A stretch of 33,890 nucleotides of DNA, taken from NCBI GenBank assembly GCA_026391315.1, contig JAPLDT010000044.1, positions 1-33,890 of the forward strand, read 5' to 3'. Positions 1 through 9,032 of this stretch are shown piece after piece. A program made the position numbers and the translations under genes. Source of the DNA: Bacteroidia bacterium (GTDB lineage Bacteria > Bacteroidota > Bacteroidia > Bacteroidales > Prolixibacteraceae). Every line of letters starts with the position of its first letter. The stretch's first letter is position 1. The notes under the pieces were generated by a model. That model saw only the letters and a program-made list of their open reading frames with translations, had not been told where the DNA came from and did not search any database.

Positions 1-203
1 GATGATCCTTAATCAGGAGGCTTTCAACCCAAAGGCATTATTGGATTATCAACAAAAACATAAACAAATGAAAATAAGTCAACTAAAAAGAAAATTAGAA
101 CTTCTGGAAGCAGCTTGAAAAACTAGTTACATAAGAGAGAGAGGTTGTGGTTATCTCTTCTCGTTCTGTATCTACTAAGGTTACCTTAAAAAAATAAGGT
201 TTT
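1..203 (+). mobile_element. 3' end of an insertion-sequence-like element (left edge copy)
   Basis: This stretch holds the last codons of a probable transposase and the non-coding tail of the element. Positions 17 to about 141 match the reverse complement of the right edge of the window (about 33766-33890) base for base. Further shared blocks follow: CTACTAAGGTT at 172-182 and AAAATAAGGTTTT at 191-203. After the second block the two flanks become unrelated, so the element probably ends near 203. The family is undetermined because too little of the transposase is present. That it is an insertion sequence is inferred from the duplication, the inverted placement and the truncation at the window edge. 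Confidence 0.6.
2..118 (+). CDS. C-terminal fragment of a probable transposase (partial, runs off the left edge)
   Basis: The open frame enters from the left edge and stops with TGA at 116-118. It gives about 38 residues, rich in Lys, Gln and Leu, ending in KRKLELLEAA. The same peptide is encoded in inverted orientation at the right edge. The tail is amphipathic and basic, as in the C-termini of several transposase families, but no catalytic residue lies in the visible part and the family cannot be named. Calling it a transposase rests on its presence in two identical copies at the window edges. A repeated non-transposase protein is the alternative. Confidence 0.45.
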   Translation: MILNQEAFNPKALLDYQQKHKQMKISQLKRKLELLEAA

Positions 204-293
204 ACAGATTCTGTTTTTAGCACAATAAATAGGATTGAAAATGCTCTATGAAAAGGTTGAAAAAATAAATTTAAACACTTACTTAAAAACATC

Positions 294-1106
294 ATGAAAA
301 GATTTTACTTTTTTCTGACTTGTGTTTGTTTGCTGGCTGGTGGTTTCACCGCAACAGCACAGGTTTTTAGAAACAGTGATCTTGAAATTTCCCAACTCGA
401 AGATCACGTCTGGGTGATTGAAACCACCGATAAAACTTCCATGTACATTATTGAAGGTACCGACAAGGCGATGCTGATCGACACCGGCACCAAATGCGAA
501 AAGCTTGATGAGGTGGTTCGCACCATCACGAAAAAACCGCTTTACGTTTTGATAACCCATGCGCACGGAGACCATGCCGGAAACATTCAATATTTCCCTG
601 AGATCTACCTTCATCCGGCCGATACCGTTCTTTTGAACAAATCCTACAAAGGGTTGATTCATTTTGTGAAGGATGGTCAGGTTTTCGATCTGGGCGGTAA
701 AAAAATAGAGGTCAGTCACATGCCTGCACATACACCGGGTTCTATCGTTTTGCTCGACAGAAAAGCAGGAAGCTGTTATTCGGGTGATGCATTCGGATCG
801 GGTCAGGTGTGGCTGCAGCTCCGACCTTTTGCAACCATGAAAACCTACATCAGCTCCTGTAAAAAGATGGAAAAATTAATGGCTGAGGGTATTACAAAAA
901 TCTACTGCGGTCACTATCCCCATGTGAAAAAGGCTCTAACCATGGATTATCTCCTGCCTATGCGCAAACTGGCAGAATCGCTGGATAACGGAACGGACAA
1001 GAGTGCCATCCCTTTTACGACCAAGGTGAGCATCGGATGCGATAACCCGATGATTGCCACCAACGGTCCGGCACGTATTGTCTATGATCCCGAACACATT
1101 AAATAG
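294..1106 (+). CDS. Exported metallo-beta-lactamase-fold hydrolase
   Basis: This is a 270-residue protein with a Sec signal peptide (residues 1-22, cleavage near TATAQ), so it should act in the periplasm. The MBL-fold metal ligands are all visible: HAHGDH at residues 89-94, His146 in AHTPGS, Asp165 in SGDAF and His207 in CGHYP. This set predicts a binuclear, usually zinc, hydrolase. The length suits a single-domain MBL protein. The substrate cannot be read from the sequence; members of this fold cleave beta-lactams, thioesters, lactones or phosphoesters. The gene lies 113 bp upstream of two GH3 glycosidase genes on the same strand, so a role in handling carbohydrate breakdown products is plausible but is inference. 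The start codon directly precedes the signal peptide. Confidence 0.85.
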   Translation: MKRFYFFLTCVCLLAGGFTATAQVFRNSDLEISQLEDHVWVIETTDKTSMYIIEGTDKAMLIDTGTKCEKLDEVVRTITKKPLYVLITHAHGDHAGNIQYFPEIYLHPADTVLLNKSYKGLIHFVKDGQVFDLGGKKIEVSHMPAHTPGSIVLLDRKAGSCYSGDAFGSGQVWLQLRPFATMKTYISSCKKMEKLMAEGITKIYCGHYPHVKKALTMDYLLPMRKLAESLDNGTDKSAIPFTTKVSIGCDNPMIATNGPARIVYDPEHIK

Positions 1107-1141
1107 AATTGAAAATTGACAGTGGAAAATTGACAATGAGT
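1107..1141 (+). repeat. Short AT-rich direct repeat (GAAAATTGACA-type)
   Basis: Just after the MBL gene the 11-mer GAAAATTGACA occurs twice, at about 1113 and 1126, separated by two bases. Such A/T-rich GAAAATTGA strings are a common non-coding filler in Bacteroidota intergenic DNA. No function is evident. Confidence 0.4.
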
Positions 1142-1165
1142 TAAAATTCTTGCTCCGTGTAACTC

Positions 1166-1181
1166 TCCCGACATGTCGGGA
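1166..1181. repeat. Perfect 16-bp palindrome TCCCGACATGTCGGGA
   Basis: This perfect palindrome lies 38 bp before the start of the first GH3 gene. The flanks AACT (left) and AAGTT (right) could extend the stem after a small bulge. It could be a dispersed REP-type hairpin, a partial terminator for the MBL gene (no T-run follows) or an operator for the GH3 gene. The sequence does not separate these. Confidence 0.5.
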
Positions 1182-1219
1182 CAAGTTGTGTAATATTTTA
1201 TCAAACCAAAACAAGCATA

Positions 1220-3670
1220 ATGAAAATTCTCAACAAACTGGCAACCGGAATCCTCCTGCTGCTAATGGCCTTCGGTGCTGCGAAAGCACAAAATCCGACA
1301 ACAAAAGATGCTTCAGCCAATCAGGCAAAGATTCAAAGCATCATCGCCAAAATGACACTTGATCAAAAGGCGCAATTGGTAATAGGCACCGGGATGTTTT
1401 TTGACCTTCCCGATTCAATCAGAAAGATGATGCCCCCCGGATTTGGAGGGGAAATTGATTCAAAGGATTCCAACTATGTCAGCATGGTCAACAAGATCAG
1501 AAAATATCTTCCCGGTGCGGCAGGTGTTTCTGTTGAATTTCCTGAACTGGGCATTGCTTCGCAGGTGTTAACCGACGGTCCTGCCGGTTTGCGCATCCAG
1601 CCTTTCCGCAAGGGAGAGACCAGAACTTACTATTGCACAGCATTCCCGGTAGCGACTGCTTTGGCTTCTTCCTGGGATACCGAACTGGTTTACAAAGTCG
1701 GTCAGGCCATGGGAAGCGAAGTAAAGGAGTATGGCTCCGATATTTTGCTGGCTCCGGCAATGAACATCCAGCGCGATCCGCTTTGCGGACGTAATTTCGA
1801 ATACTACTCTGAAGATCCGCTGGTAGCAGGCAAAACTTCTGCTGCCATGGTGAAGGGCATCCAGTCGAACGGAGTCGGAACATCCGTCAAACACTTTGCA
1901 GCCAACAACTCAGAGACCAACCGAATGACGGTCAACACCATCGTGAGCGAGAGGGCCTTGCGCGAAATTTACCTGAAGGGGTTCGAAATTGCCGTGAAAG
2001 AGGGCAAGCCCTGGACCATCATGTCTTCCTACAACAAGATCAATGGCGCCTACACTTCTGAAAGTCACGACCTACTGACAAAAATTCTTCGCAACGACTG
2101 GGGATTCGAAGGTTATGTGATGACCGACTGGGGCGGCGGCAGCGACGTTGTAGCCCAGATGAAAGTCGGGAATGACATGATCCAGCCGGGTAAGCCAAAA
2201 CAAAGCCAAGAGCTGGTTGAGGCTGTAAGAAGCGGTAAACTCGATGAGAAAATACTGGATCTTAATGTTAGCCGGATTTTGAATATTATGCTGAAGGCCC
2301 CTCGTTACAACAATTACAACTTTTCGAGTAGTCCTGATATGAAAGCCCACGCTGCCATCACCCGGCAGGCTGCAACGGATGGTATGGTGCTGCTCGAAAA
2401 TAAAAACGACGCGCTTCCAATTCCGCTAGCTGTTAAGAATATTGCCGCATTCGGAAATACCTCCTATGATTTTATCTCAGGCGGAACAGGCAGCGGCGAT
2501 GTCAACGAGGCCTACACCGTTTCGCTTTTGGACGGACTAACCAATGCCGGATACAATGCCGAGGCCGGATTGGCGAAAACTTACCAGGATTTCATCAAGG
2601 AGATGCGGGTCAAACAGGGTAAACCAAAAAATATGATAGCTGCCTTGCTGGGGGCCAAAGAACCCGTTGCCGAAATGGCTGTTTCTAACGATCTTGCACA
2701 GAAAATGGCCGAAAAAGCAGATATGGCCCTGATTACCATTGGCAGGAATGCCGGCGAAGGAGTCGATCGCACCAATACGGAAGGTGACTTCCAATTGACC
2801 GCCACAGAAAAGGAGATGATCAAAAATGTAACCGATGCTTTCCATGCCAAAGGCAAAAAATCCATCGTGGTACTGAACATTCCGGGCGTTGTTGAAGTAG
2901 CCAGCTGGCGCGGAGTCCCTGATGCTATTCTGGTAGCCTGGCAACCTGGTCAGGAGGCCGGAAACTCGGTAATCGATGTTCTCAGCGGAAAAGTCAACCC
3001 TTCCGGGAAACTGGCGGCTACCTTTCCCCTCTCCTACACCGATACACCCTCTTCAAAAAATTTCCCCGGTATAGCCGAGAAATCTGACAAAAAGGATGCG
3101 GCACCCGATCTTTCCGGATTTTCCTTTATGCACCGTGTGCCATGGGAGGTGGTTTATGAAGACGATATCTATGTGGGATACCGCTATTACAACACATTCA
3201 AAGTACCTGTGGCATATGAGTTTGGCTATGGATTATCCTACACAAAATTTGATTATGCCGGAATAAAATTAAGCTTAACCGATTTCAGAGGGCATCTGAT
3301 TGTTTCGGTTGCCGTGAAGAATAGCGGCAGTGTTGCAGGCCGCGAAGTGGTCCAGCTATACATAAGTTCTCCGAAAGGGAAATTGAACAAACCTGCGGAA
3401 ACTTTGGCCGCTTTCGGCAAAACCAATCTGCTGCAACCAGGTGAGACTCAGAGGCTGAGTTTTACCATCGAAACCAAAGACTTTGCCTCTTTCGATGAGG
3501 CTACCTCATCTTGGATTGCTGAAGAAGGAGTATATAACCTCAAAATTGGTTCTTCATCCACCAATACCAGACAGTCTGAAACATTTAGGATTGTCAAGGA
3601 ACTTTCAGCAGGAAAAGTTTCAAAGGCCCTGGCGCCAACAAGAGAGATTAACAAGCTCGTTTCGAAATAA
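1220..3670 (+). CDS. Secreted GH3 beta-glucosidase with C-terminal FnIII-like domain
   Basis: This is an 816-residue glycoside hydrolase of family 3, a retaining exo-beta-glycosidase most likely acting on beta-glucosides. Residues 1-23 form a Sec signal peptide. The N-terminal TIM-barrel domain spans about 40-360 and carries the substrate-binding pair K224-H225. The nucleophile Asp303 is in VMTDWGG. The second alpha/beta domain spans about 385-650; Glu513 in NAGEGVDR fits the acid/base of bacterial beta-glucosidases. A FnIII-like domain follows (about 710-790, with GREVVQLYI). Size and domain order are those of a complete BglX/BglB-type enzyme. Another GH3 gene starts 18 bp downstream, so the two are probably co-transcribed. 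The exact substrate is not certain. Confidence 0.93.
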   Translation: MKILNKLATGILLLLMAFGAAKAQNPTTKDASANQAKIQSIIAKMTLDQKAQLVIGTGMFFDLPDSIRKMMPPGFGGEIDSKDSNYVSMVNKIRKYLPGAAGVSVEFPELGIASQVLTDGPAGLRIQPFRKGETRTYYCTAFPVATALASSWDTELVYKVGQAMGSEVKEYGSDILLAPAMNIQRDPLCGRNFEYYSEDPLVAGKTSAAMVKGIQSNGVGTSVKHFAANNSETNRMTVNTIVSERALREIYLKGFEIAVKEGKPWTIMSSYNKINGAYTSESHDLLTKILRNDWGFEGYVMTDWGGGSDVVAQMKVGNDMIQPGKPKQSQELVEAVRSGKLDEKILDLNVSRILNIMLKAPRYNNYNFSSSPDMKAHAAITRQAATDGMVLLENKNDALPIPLAVKNIAAFGNTSYDFISGGTGSGDVNEAYTVSLLDGLTNAGYNAEAGLAKTYQDFIKEMRVKQGKPKNMIAALLGAKEPVAEMAVSNDLAQKMAEKADMALITIGRNAGEGVDRTNTEGDFQLTATEKEMIKNVTDAFHAKGKKSIVVLNIPGVVEVASWRGVPDAILVAWQPGQEAGNSVIDVLSGKVNPSGKLAATFPLSYTDTPSSKNFPGIAEKSDKKDAAPDLSGFSFMHRVPWEVVYEDDIYVGYRYYNTFKVPVAYEFGYGLSYTKFDYAGIKLSLTDFRGHLIVSVAVKNSGSVAGREVVQLYISSPKGKLNKPAETLAAFGKTNLLQPGETQRLSFTIETKDFASFDEATSSWIAEEGVYNLKIGSSSTNTRQSETFRIVKELSAGKVSKALAPTREINKLVSK

Positions 3671-3688
3671 ATATGAACTAATAATCAC

Positions 3689-6016
3689 ATGAAAAACTTG
3701 GCAAGGATAGGTGCAGGCACCCTGATGATAATGCTCTTTTTCTGTTTTGGCTGCACTTCCAAATGGACAGAAACAGACAAAGGAACTTTTAAGCTCATCA
3801 ACAACCGGGGTGGCCGGACATTGGGCTATTCTCCGGCTTCAGGAGTCAAAATCCTGACTGTAGACCGCTTTGCCTTCAAGGACCTCAACAAAAACGGGAA
3901 GCTGGATGCCTACGAAGACTGGCGTCTGCCTGTGGATGCAAGGGCCAAAGATCTGGCCTCCCAAATGTCGGTGGAGCAGATAGCCGGACTGATGCTTTAC
4001 AGCGCGCACCAATCCATTCCGGTAATGAGTACGGGTCGATTCGGAGGAACATACCACGAAAAGGCCTTCCCCGAAAGCGGTGCGGCAGCCAGCGATTTGT
4101 CTGATCAGCAAACCAATTTTCTGATCAAAGATAATCTTCGCCATATGCTGATCACCTCCGTTAAAAGTCCGGCAATTTCGGCGCAGTGGAACAACAATGC
4201 CCAGGCATTGGTTGAAGGATTGGGTCTCGGGATTCCGGTCAATAACAGCTCAGACCCACGCCACGGCAGCGATTCATACGCTGAATTCAATGCCGGCGCC
4301 GGTGGAAAAATTTCGATGTGGCCCGGAACCCTGGGTATTGCCGCTTCGTTTGATCCGAAGTTGATGAAGAAATTTGGTGAAATCGCTGCCGCGGAATACC
4401 GGGCGCTGGGAATTGCCACGGCCCTTTCGCCCCAGATTGATCTGGGCACCGAACCCCGCTGGAGCCGTTTCGACGGAACGATGGGCGAGGATCCAAACTT
4501 AACTGCAGATATGGCCCGGGCCTATGTCGATGGATTCCAGACATCCACCGGCATTGCAGAAATTGCAGGTGGATGGGGTTTCAAAAGCGTCAACGCGATG
4601 GTAAAACATTGGCCCGGTGGCGGACCCGAAGAGGGTGGCAGGGATGGTCATTTTGGCTATGGCGCCTATGCAGTCTATCCTGGCAATAATCTGAAAGATC
4701 ACCTGAAACCATTCACCGAAGGGGCTTTCAAACTGGAAGGCGCTACCCGGATGGCCTCAGCTGTGATGCCCTATTACACGATTTCCTACAACCAGGATAC
4801 CGTGAATCGGGAGAATGTAGGCAATAGCTACAACAAATACCTGATCACCGATCTGCTTCGCGGCAAATACGGATACGATGGCGTGGTTTGCACAGACTGG
4901 ATGATCACCAAGGATGTGCAGGCGGTCGACCTGTTTCAGGGGAAATGCTGGGGCGTTGAAAAGATGTCGGAAGCCGAACGACACTTCAAAGCCATCGAGG
5001 CAGGGGTCGACCAGTTTGGCGGCAACAACGAAATGGGACCCGTTATCGAAGCGAGGAAAATGGGCATCATCAAACACGGAGAACCATATATGCGCAAGCG
5101 TTTTGAGCAATCTGCCGTCCGCTTGCTGCGCAACATCTTCAGGGTTGGATTGTTTGAAAATCCTTACCTGGATGCCGCTGAAACCCAAAAAATAGTCGGC
5201 AACCCTGAATTTATGAAAGCCGGTTACAACGCGCAACTCCGCTCGGTAGTCATGCTAAAAAATCAAGGAAAGACACTGCCGCTGAAAAAGCAACTAAAAG
5301 TCTACATTCCCAAAAAATTGGTCCCTGCCGGACGAAACTGGTTTGGCGTCGAAACACCCGAAAGCTGGAAAGAGGCGATGAATCCCGCAATAGCCAAAAA
5401 ATATTTCCAAGTGGTTGAAAAACCGGAGCAGGCCGATTTCGCATTGGTTTGCATCGACAGTCCGAAAAGTGGAGTGGGCTATTCGCAGGCGGACTTGAAA
5501 ATGAAAGGGAATGGCTATGTGCCCATAAGTCTGCAATATGGACTGTACAAAGCCGAATTCGCCCGTGCAACAAGCCTGGCAGGAGGAAGCCCATTCGAAA
5601 GCTTTACAAACCGTTCATACAAAGGAAAAACAACCGTTGCCGTAAATATTCAGGACATGAAAACGGTGACCGAAACCAAAGCCAAAATGGCCGGTAAACC
5701 TGTTGTAGTAATCGTGAAAATTTCGAATCCAATGGCCTTTTCAGAGATTGAAAAGAACGCCAGTGCCATTCTTATTCACATGGGTGTTCAGGACCAGGCG
5801 CTCCTCGACATCCTTACAGGCGCCTCCGAACCTTCGGCTTTGCTGCCATTCCAAATGCCTGCCAACATGAAATCGGTGGAGGAACAAATGGAAGATGTAC
5901 CGCGCGACATGAAATGTTACACAGATTCGGAAGGCAATACCTACGATTTTGCATTTGGAATGAACTGGAGCGGAATAATTAACGATGCCAGGATTGCGAA
6001 ATATAAAAACAAATAA
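3689..6016 (+). CDS. GH3 glycosidase lipoprotein with EF-hand-like loop
   Basis: This is a 775-residue second family 3 glycosidase. A signal peptide ends at Cys22 in a lipobox-like FCFGC, predicting a lipid-anchored protein. Residues 65-76 (DLNKNGKLDAYE) form a typical EF-hand/dockerin calcium loop just before the catalytic domain. The barrel carries VKHWPGGG at 305-312 and the nucleophile Asp403 in VVCTDW. The C-terminal alpha/beta domain is present (about 510-760), but the FnIII-like domain of the upstream paralogue is absent and no clear GEG..R acid/base segment is visible. It may therefore use a different acid/base residue. It lies 18 bp behind the first GH3 gene in a likely operon. Beta-glucosidase is the best guess; beta-xylosidase or another exo-activity is possible. 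Confidence 0.9.
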   Translation: MKNLARIGAGTLMIMLFFCFGCTSKWTETDKGTFKLINNRGGRTLGYSPASGVKILTVDRFAFKDLNKNGKLDAYEDWRLPVDARAKDLASQMSVEQIAGLMLYSAHQSIPVMSTGRFGGTYHEKAFPESGAAASDLSDQQTNFLIKDNLRHMLITSVKSPAISAQWNNNAQALVEGLGLGIPVNNSSDPRHGSDSYAEFNAGAGGKISMWPGTLGIAASFDPKLMKKFGEIAAAEYRALGIATALSPQIDLGTEPRWSRFDGTMGEDPNLTADMARAYVDGFQTSTGIAEIAGGWGFKSVNAMVKHWPGGGPEEGGRDGHFGYGAYAVYPGNNLKDHLKPFTEGAFKLEGATRMASAVMPYYTISYNQDTVNRENVGNSYNKYLITDLLRGKYGYDGVVCTDWMITKDVQAVDLFQGKCWGVEKMSEAERHFKAIEAGVDQFGGNNEMGPVIEARKMGIIKHGEPYMRKRFEQSAVRLLRNIFRVGLFENPYLDAAETQKIVGNPEFMKAGYNAQLRSVVMLKNQGKTLPLKKQLKVYIPKKLVPAGRNWFGVETPESWKEAMNPAIAKKYFQVVEKPEQADFALVCIDSPKSGVGYSQADLKMKGNGYVPISLQYGLYKAEFARATSLAGGSPFESFTNRSYKGKTTVAVNIQDMKTVTETKAKMAGKPVVVIVKISNPMAFSEIEKNASAILIHMGVQDQALLDILTGASEPSALLPFQMPANMKSVEEQMEDVPRDMKCYTDSEGNTYDFAFGMNWSGIINDARIAKYKNK

Positions 6017-6031
6017 GGTAAATGGCTTATT

Positions 6032-6193
6032 ATGAGAATATTTAAATTATTGCCTCTTTTACTTTTTTTCGTTGTGTCAGCTTTTGGGCAAAATGCGAAA
6101 ATGGATGCTTTCGTTAGCGGACTAATGGGTAAAATGTCATTGGGAGAAATAATGGCTGACTCAATTGACGGGGTGACTATAGTGACGGGGTGA
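6032..6193 (+). pseudogene. Truncated remnant of a third GH3 (bglX-like) gene
   Basis: A 53-codon frame starts 15 bp after the second GH3 gene. It has a good signal peptide (residues 1-20, ending AFGQ), then KMDAFVSGLMGKMSLGE, the usual opening of mature BglX-type enzymes (M..LM.KMTLEEKIGQ). The similarity fades at once: the expected EKIGQLNL is replaced by an unrelated stretch and a TGA follows. No GH3 sequence continues downstream; a promoter-like element and the TonB receptor gene come next. I read this as the 5' stump of a gene lost by deletion. Expression as a tiny secreted peptide is possible but unlikely to matter. Confidence 0.7.
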
Positions 6194-6219
6194 GTTTTTG
6201 AAAAATACAAATCTTTGTG

Positions 6220-6236
6220 CAAGCAATCTCTGCTTG
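6220..6236. repeat. Small inverted repeat (CAAGCA...TGCTTG)
   Basis: Six-base arms with a five-base loop lie in the short gap between the GH3 block and the promoter of the next operon. It is too weak and lacks a T-run, so a terminator role for the GH3 operon is only a possibility. Confidence 0.25.
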
Positions 6237-6251
6237 AAAGGCCTATTGGTC

Positions 6252-6284
6252 TTGAGTAGGGATTTTATGTTACCGCTATATTTG
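6252..6284 (+). promoter_or_regulatory. Bacteroidota-type promoter for the TonB receptor operon
   Basis: A TATATTTG box at 6277-6284 matches the TAnnTTTG -7 consensus of the primary sigma factor of Bacteroidota exactly. A TTG at 6252-6254 stands 22 bp upstream as a partial -33 element. It lies 65 bp before the start codon of the receptor gene and after the GH3 remnant, so the receptor operon probably has its own promoter. Confidence 0.45.
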
Positions 6285-6349
6285 CAGAAACATTTTGTAA
6301 CTTTACCAGAGCCAATCCAACATTTATAATCCTCAAGACATCATCAATT

Positions 6350-9032
6350 TTGAAGAATTTTAAAATTACACCGTCATCCAGGATTATCCTTCTCCTCATT
6401 TTTCTGCTTTTCACAGTTAAATTTGTTCATTCGCAAGAGGTAAACGAGCCAAAAATCACCAAAACTTTCAACCGGACACCCATTACCGAATTTTTCAGTT
6501 ACCTGGAAGAAACCTGTGGCATCACTTTTTTCTACAAGGAGGAGTGGATCAAATCTTCCGAAATTAATGGCACATTCAAAAACAGTCCGCTTAGTCAGGT
6601 TTTGAACCAGGTTTTCAAAGAGAAAGAACTAAATTTCAAATTCTTTGAAAAAGATATGATATTTGTTTATCCAAAGAGAACCGATGGAAATATTTTGGTT
6701 GGCCGAGACGAATCACAACTGCTTGTCATCGGCGATCCGCTGAATCAGACTCAAAACAAAAGGGCAAAACTTCAGGGTAAAGTTCTTGATGGCAAAACCG
6801 GGGATCCGCTGCCCGGAGCGGTTGTTTTTAATCCCGAAACAAAAACAGGAGTAGTCTCAGATGCGAAAGGACGCTATTCCATTGAACTGCCTACCGGAGA
6901 ATTGAACCTCAGAATCTCCTTCATGAATTTCGAAAATAAAAATTTGAAGATTCAGCTGCTTCAGGACGGGAACGCTGATCTGGAGATTTTTGAAAAGAGC
7001 CATACCATTGAGGAAGTCACAGTGATGGGCGACAACAAAAGGGCCTCAAAAGCTCAGATGAGCATGATCAAAATGAGTGCAGTCTCCATCAGGGAGCTTC
7101 CCGTTTTAATGGGAGAGGCCGATTTGATCAAAAGCATGGTGATGATGCCTGGCGTTCAAAGTGTAGGAGAAATGTCGTCCGGGTTTAATGTGCGGGGTGG
7201 CAATACAGATCAGAATCTCGTTTTGGTAAATGGGGCTCCCCTTTTCAACACGACCCATCTTTTTGGTTTCTTTTCGATGGTCAACCAGGATGCTGTCGCG
7301 GATGTAACACTATACAAAGGCGGCATTCCTGCTTCCTTCGGGGAACGCTCCTCCTCGGTGATGGATATACAACTCAAGGATGGCACCTATAAAAACCTGA
7401 GCATCAATGGGGGCATTGGGCTTATCAACAGCCGCCTTTCGATTGAAGGCCCCTTCGCGAAGAAGAAGAAAAGTTCCTTCATGATTGGCGGAAGAAGTAC
7501 TTACTCCGACTGGATGCTTCAACACACCAAAAATCCGGTCTTTATGAACAGTGTGGCACATTTCTACGACCTGAATGGCACGGCAAATATTGAATTAAAT
7601 CCGAAAAATCATTTGAAATTAACCGCATATCTGAGCTCGGATGTTTTTAACCTCAATACCAGCACCCTTTACACTTATGCAAATACACTCGGTTCGCTGA
7701 ACTGGAAATTGAACCTTACCGACAAAATCATCTCCCAATTATCTCTTGCTTACTCTCAATACACCCTGAGGGTTGATCAGAAAGATCCCGTTCTTCCACC
7801 GAATGATTACACCCTGAAATCGGGCATCCAATATGGAAGTCTAAAATATAATCTCCTCTTTTATCCCAACGAAAAGCAGCACATCAGTGCCGGGTTTCAG
7901 GCGATCAGCTACCGGATCAATCCTGGCCAAATCGTTCCTACGCAAACAAATACCAATGTAATAAAATCCGAAATGCAAAAGGAGCAATCGGTAGAAATGG
8001 CGCTTTTCGCTGATGACAACTTCGATATGTCGGAAAAGCTGTCTATGAGTGTTGGATTTCGGTACACCGGGTTTTTCAGTTACGGTCCGGGTAAGGTCTA
8101 CCAATATGACTCCGGAGTGTCTAAAAGTACACGATCAATAACCGACTCCACTTTTTTCAAATCGGGTGAGATCATCAAATCCTACCATGCACCTGAGCCA
8201 CGGATTGCCTTGAAAATCCTGCTCGGAAACGGCGGATCCCTTCGGTTAAACTATCAAAGGACCCATCAGTTTATCAGTCAGATTTCCAATTCTGCCGTCA
8301 TATCGCCGGCCGATTACTGGAAATCTGCAGGTACCTGCCAAAGGGAATTTTGAGTTTTCGGCCGAAGCCTACTACAAAAAACTTCAGAATTTACCTGAAT
8401 ACAAAAATGGAGCCCTACTGCTGATGAATCCCCATCTGGAAACAGACTATATTCCGGCACAAGGCTATTCTTATGGATTGGAACTGATGGCCAAAAAGAG
8501 TACCGGATCCTTGAACGGCTGGATCAGTTACACCTTTTCCCGCACCTTTCAAAAAGCCAACGGTCAGTTCCGGGAGGAGAAAATTAACGATGGCGCATAC
8601 TATCCCTCCATTTACGACAAACCACATGATCTCTCCGTTGTAACCAATTACAACATCAGCAGGAGATGGCGTTTCTCCGGAAATTTTGTCTTTTCATCGG
8701 GCCGGCCAATCACGCTTCCTGAACAGAAGTACCTGTACCAGGGGAATCAGGTTGTCTATTATTCAGACAGAAACAGCTACCGGATGCCTCCATACCACCG
8801 GATGGATGTGGCCATCACGCTGGATGAAAACCTGCGTAGAAAACGGACGTGGAAAGGAAGCTGGACCTTCTCTGTTTACAACCTTTACGGACGCAAAAAC
8901 CCCTATTCGGTTTTTTACCGCAAGGATGCCTCCCTTCAAAGTATGGATAAAAATAAAACACAATACTCCATCTATAAATTGTCGATCATTGGCGTTCCGG
9001 TTCCTTCTCTTACCTACAATTTTAAATTCTGA
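6350..9032 (+). pseudogene. TonB-dependent outer-membrane receptor (STN-CPD-plug-barrel), broken by deletion/frameshift
   Basis: The first part (6350-8353, TTG start) encodes a signal peptide (1-29), an STN domain (about 45-110), a carboxypeptidase-regulatory-like domain (about 139-215), a plug (about 245-350, with GFNVRGGNTDQNLVLVNG) and barrel strands up to DYWKSAG. Translation then leaves the frame and stops at 8353. The rest of the barrel continues in another frame from about 8331 (AKGNFEFSAEAYYKKLQN) to 9032 and ends with the terminal Phe of outer-membrane barrels. Related receptors have roughly 15-20 more residues at the join, so a deletion that also shifts the frame is likely. STN domains usually signal to a FecR-type anti-sigma factor, but none is in the window. 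There is no SusD; the next gene is a DUF4249 partner. The substrate is unknown. Either the gene is inactivated or the consensus is wrong here. Confidence 0.85.
8327..8338. repeat. 12-bp palindrome GCAGGTACCTGC at the receptor lesion
   Basis: This perfect palindrome sits exactly where the receptor reading frame is lost. It could mark a deletion end point or a hairpin that disturbed sequencing or assembly. Confidence 0.6.

Noticed and set aside
279-731. 150-codon open frame on the minus strand
   Set aside because: It lies opposite the clear metallo-beta-lactamase-fold gene, has no recognisable domain and is explained by codon bias of the real gene.
1220-9032. A polysaccharide utilisation locus of SusC/SusD type
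   Set aside because: The receptor has an STN domain and a DUF4249 partner, and no SusD is present. The GH3 genes and the receptor appear to be separate transcription units.
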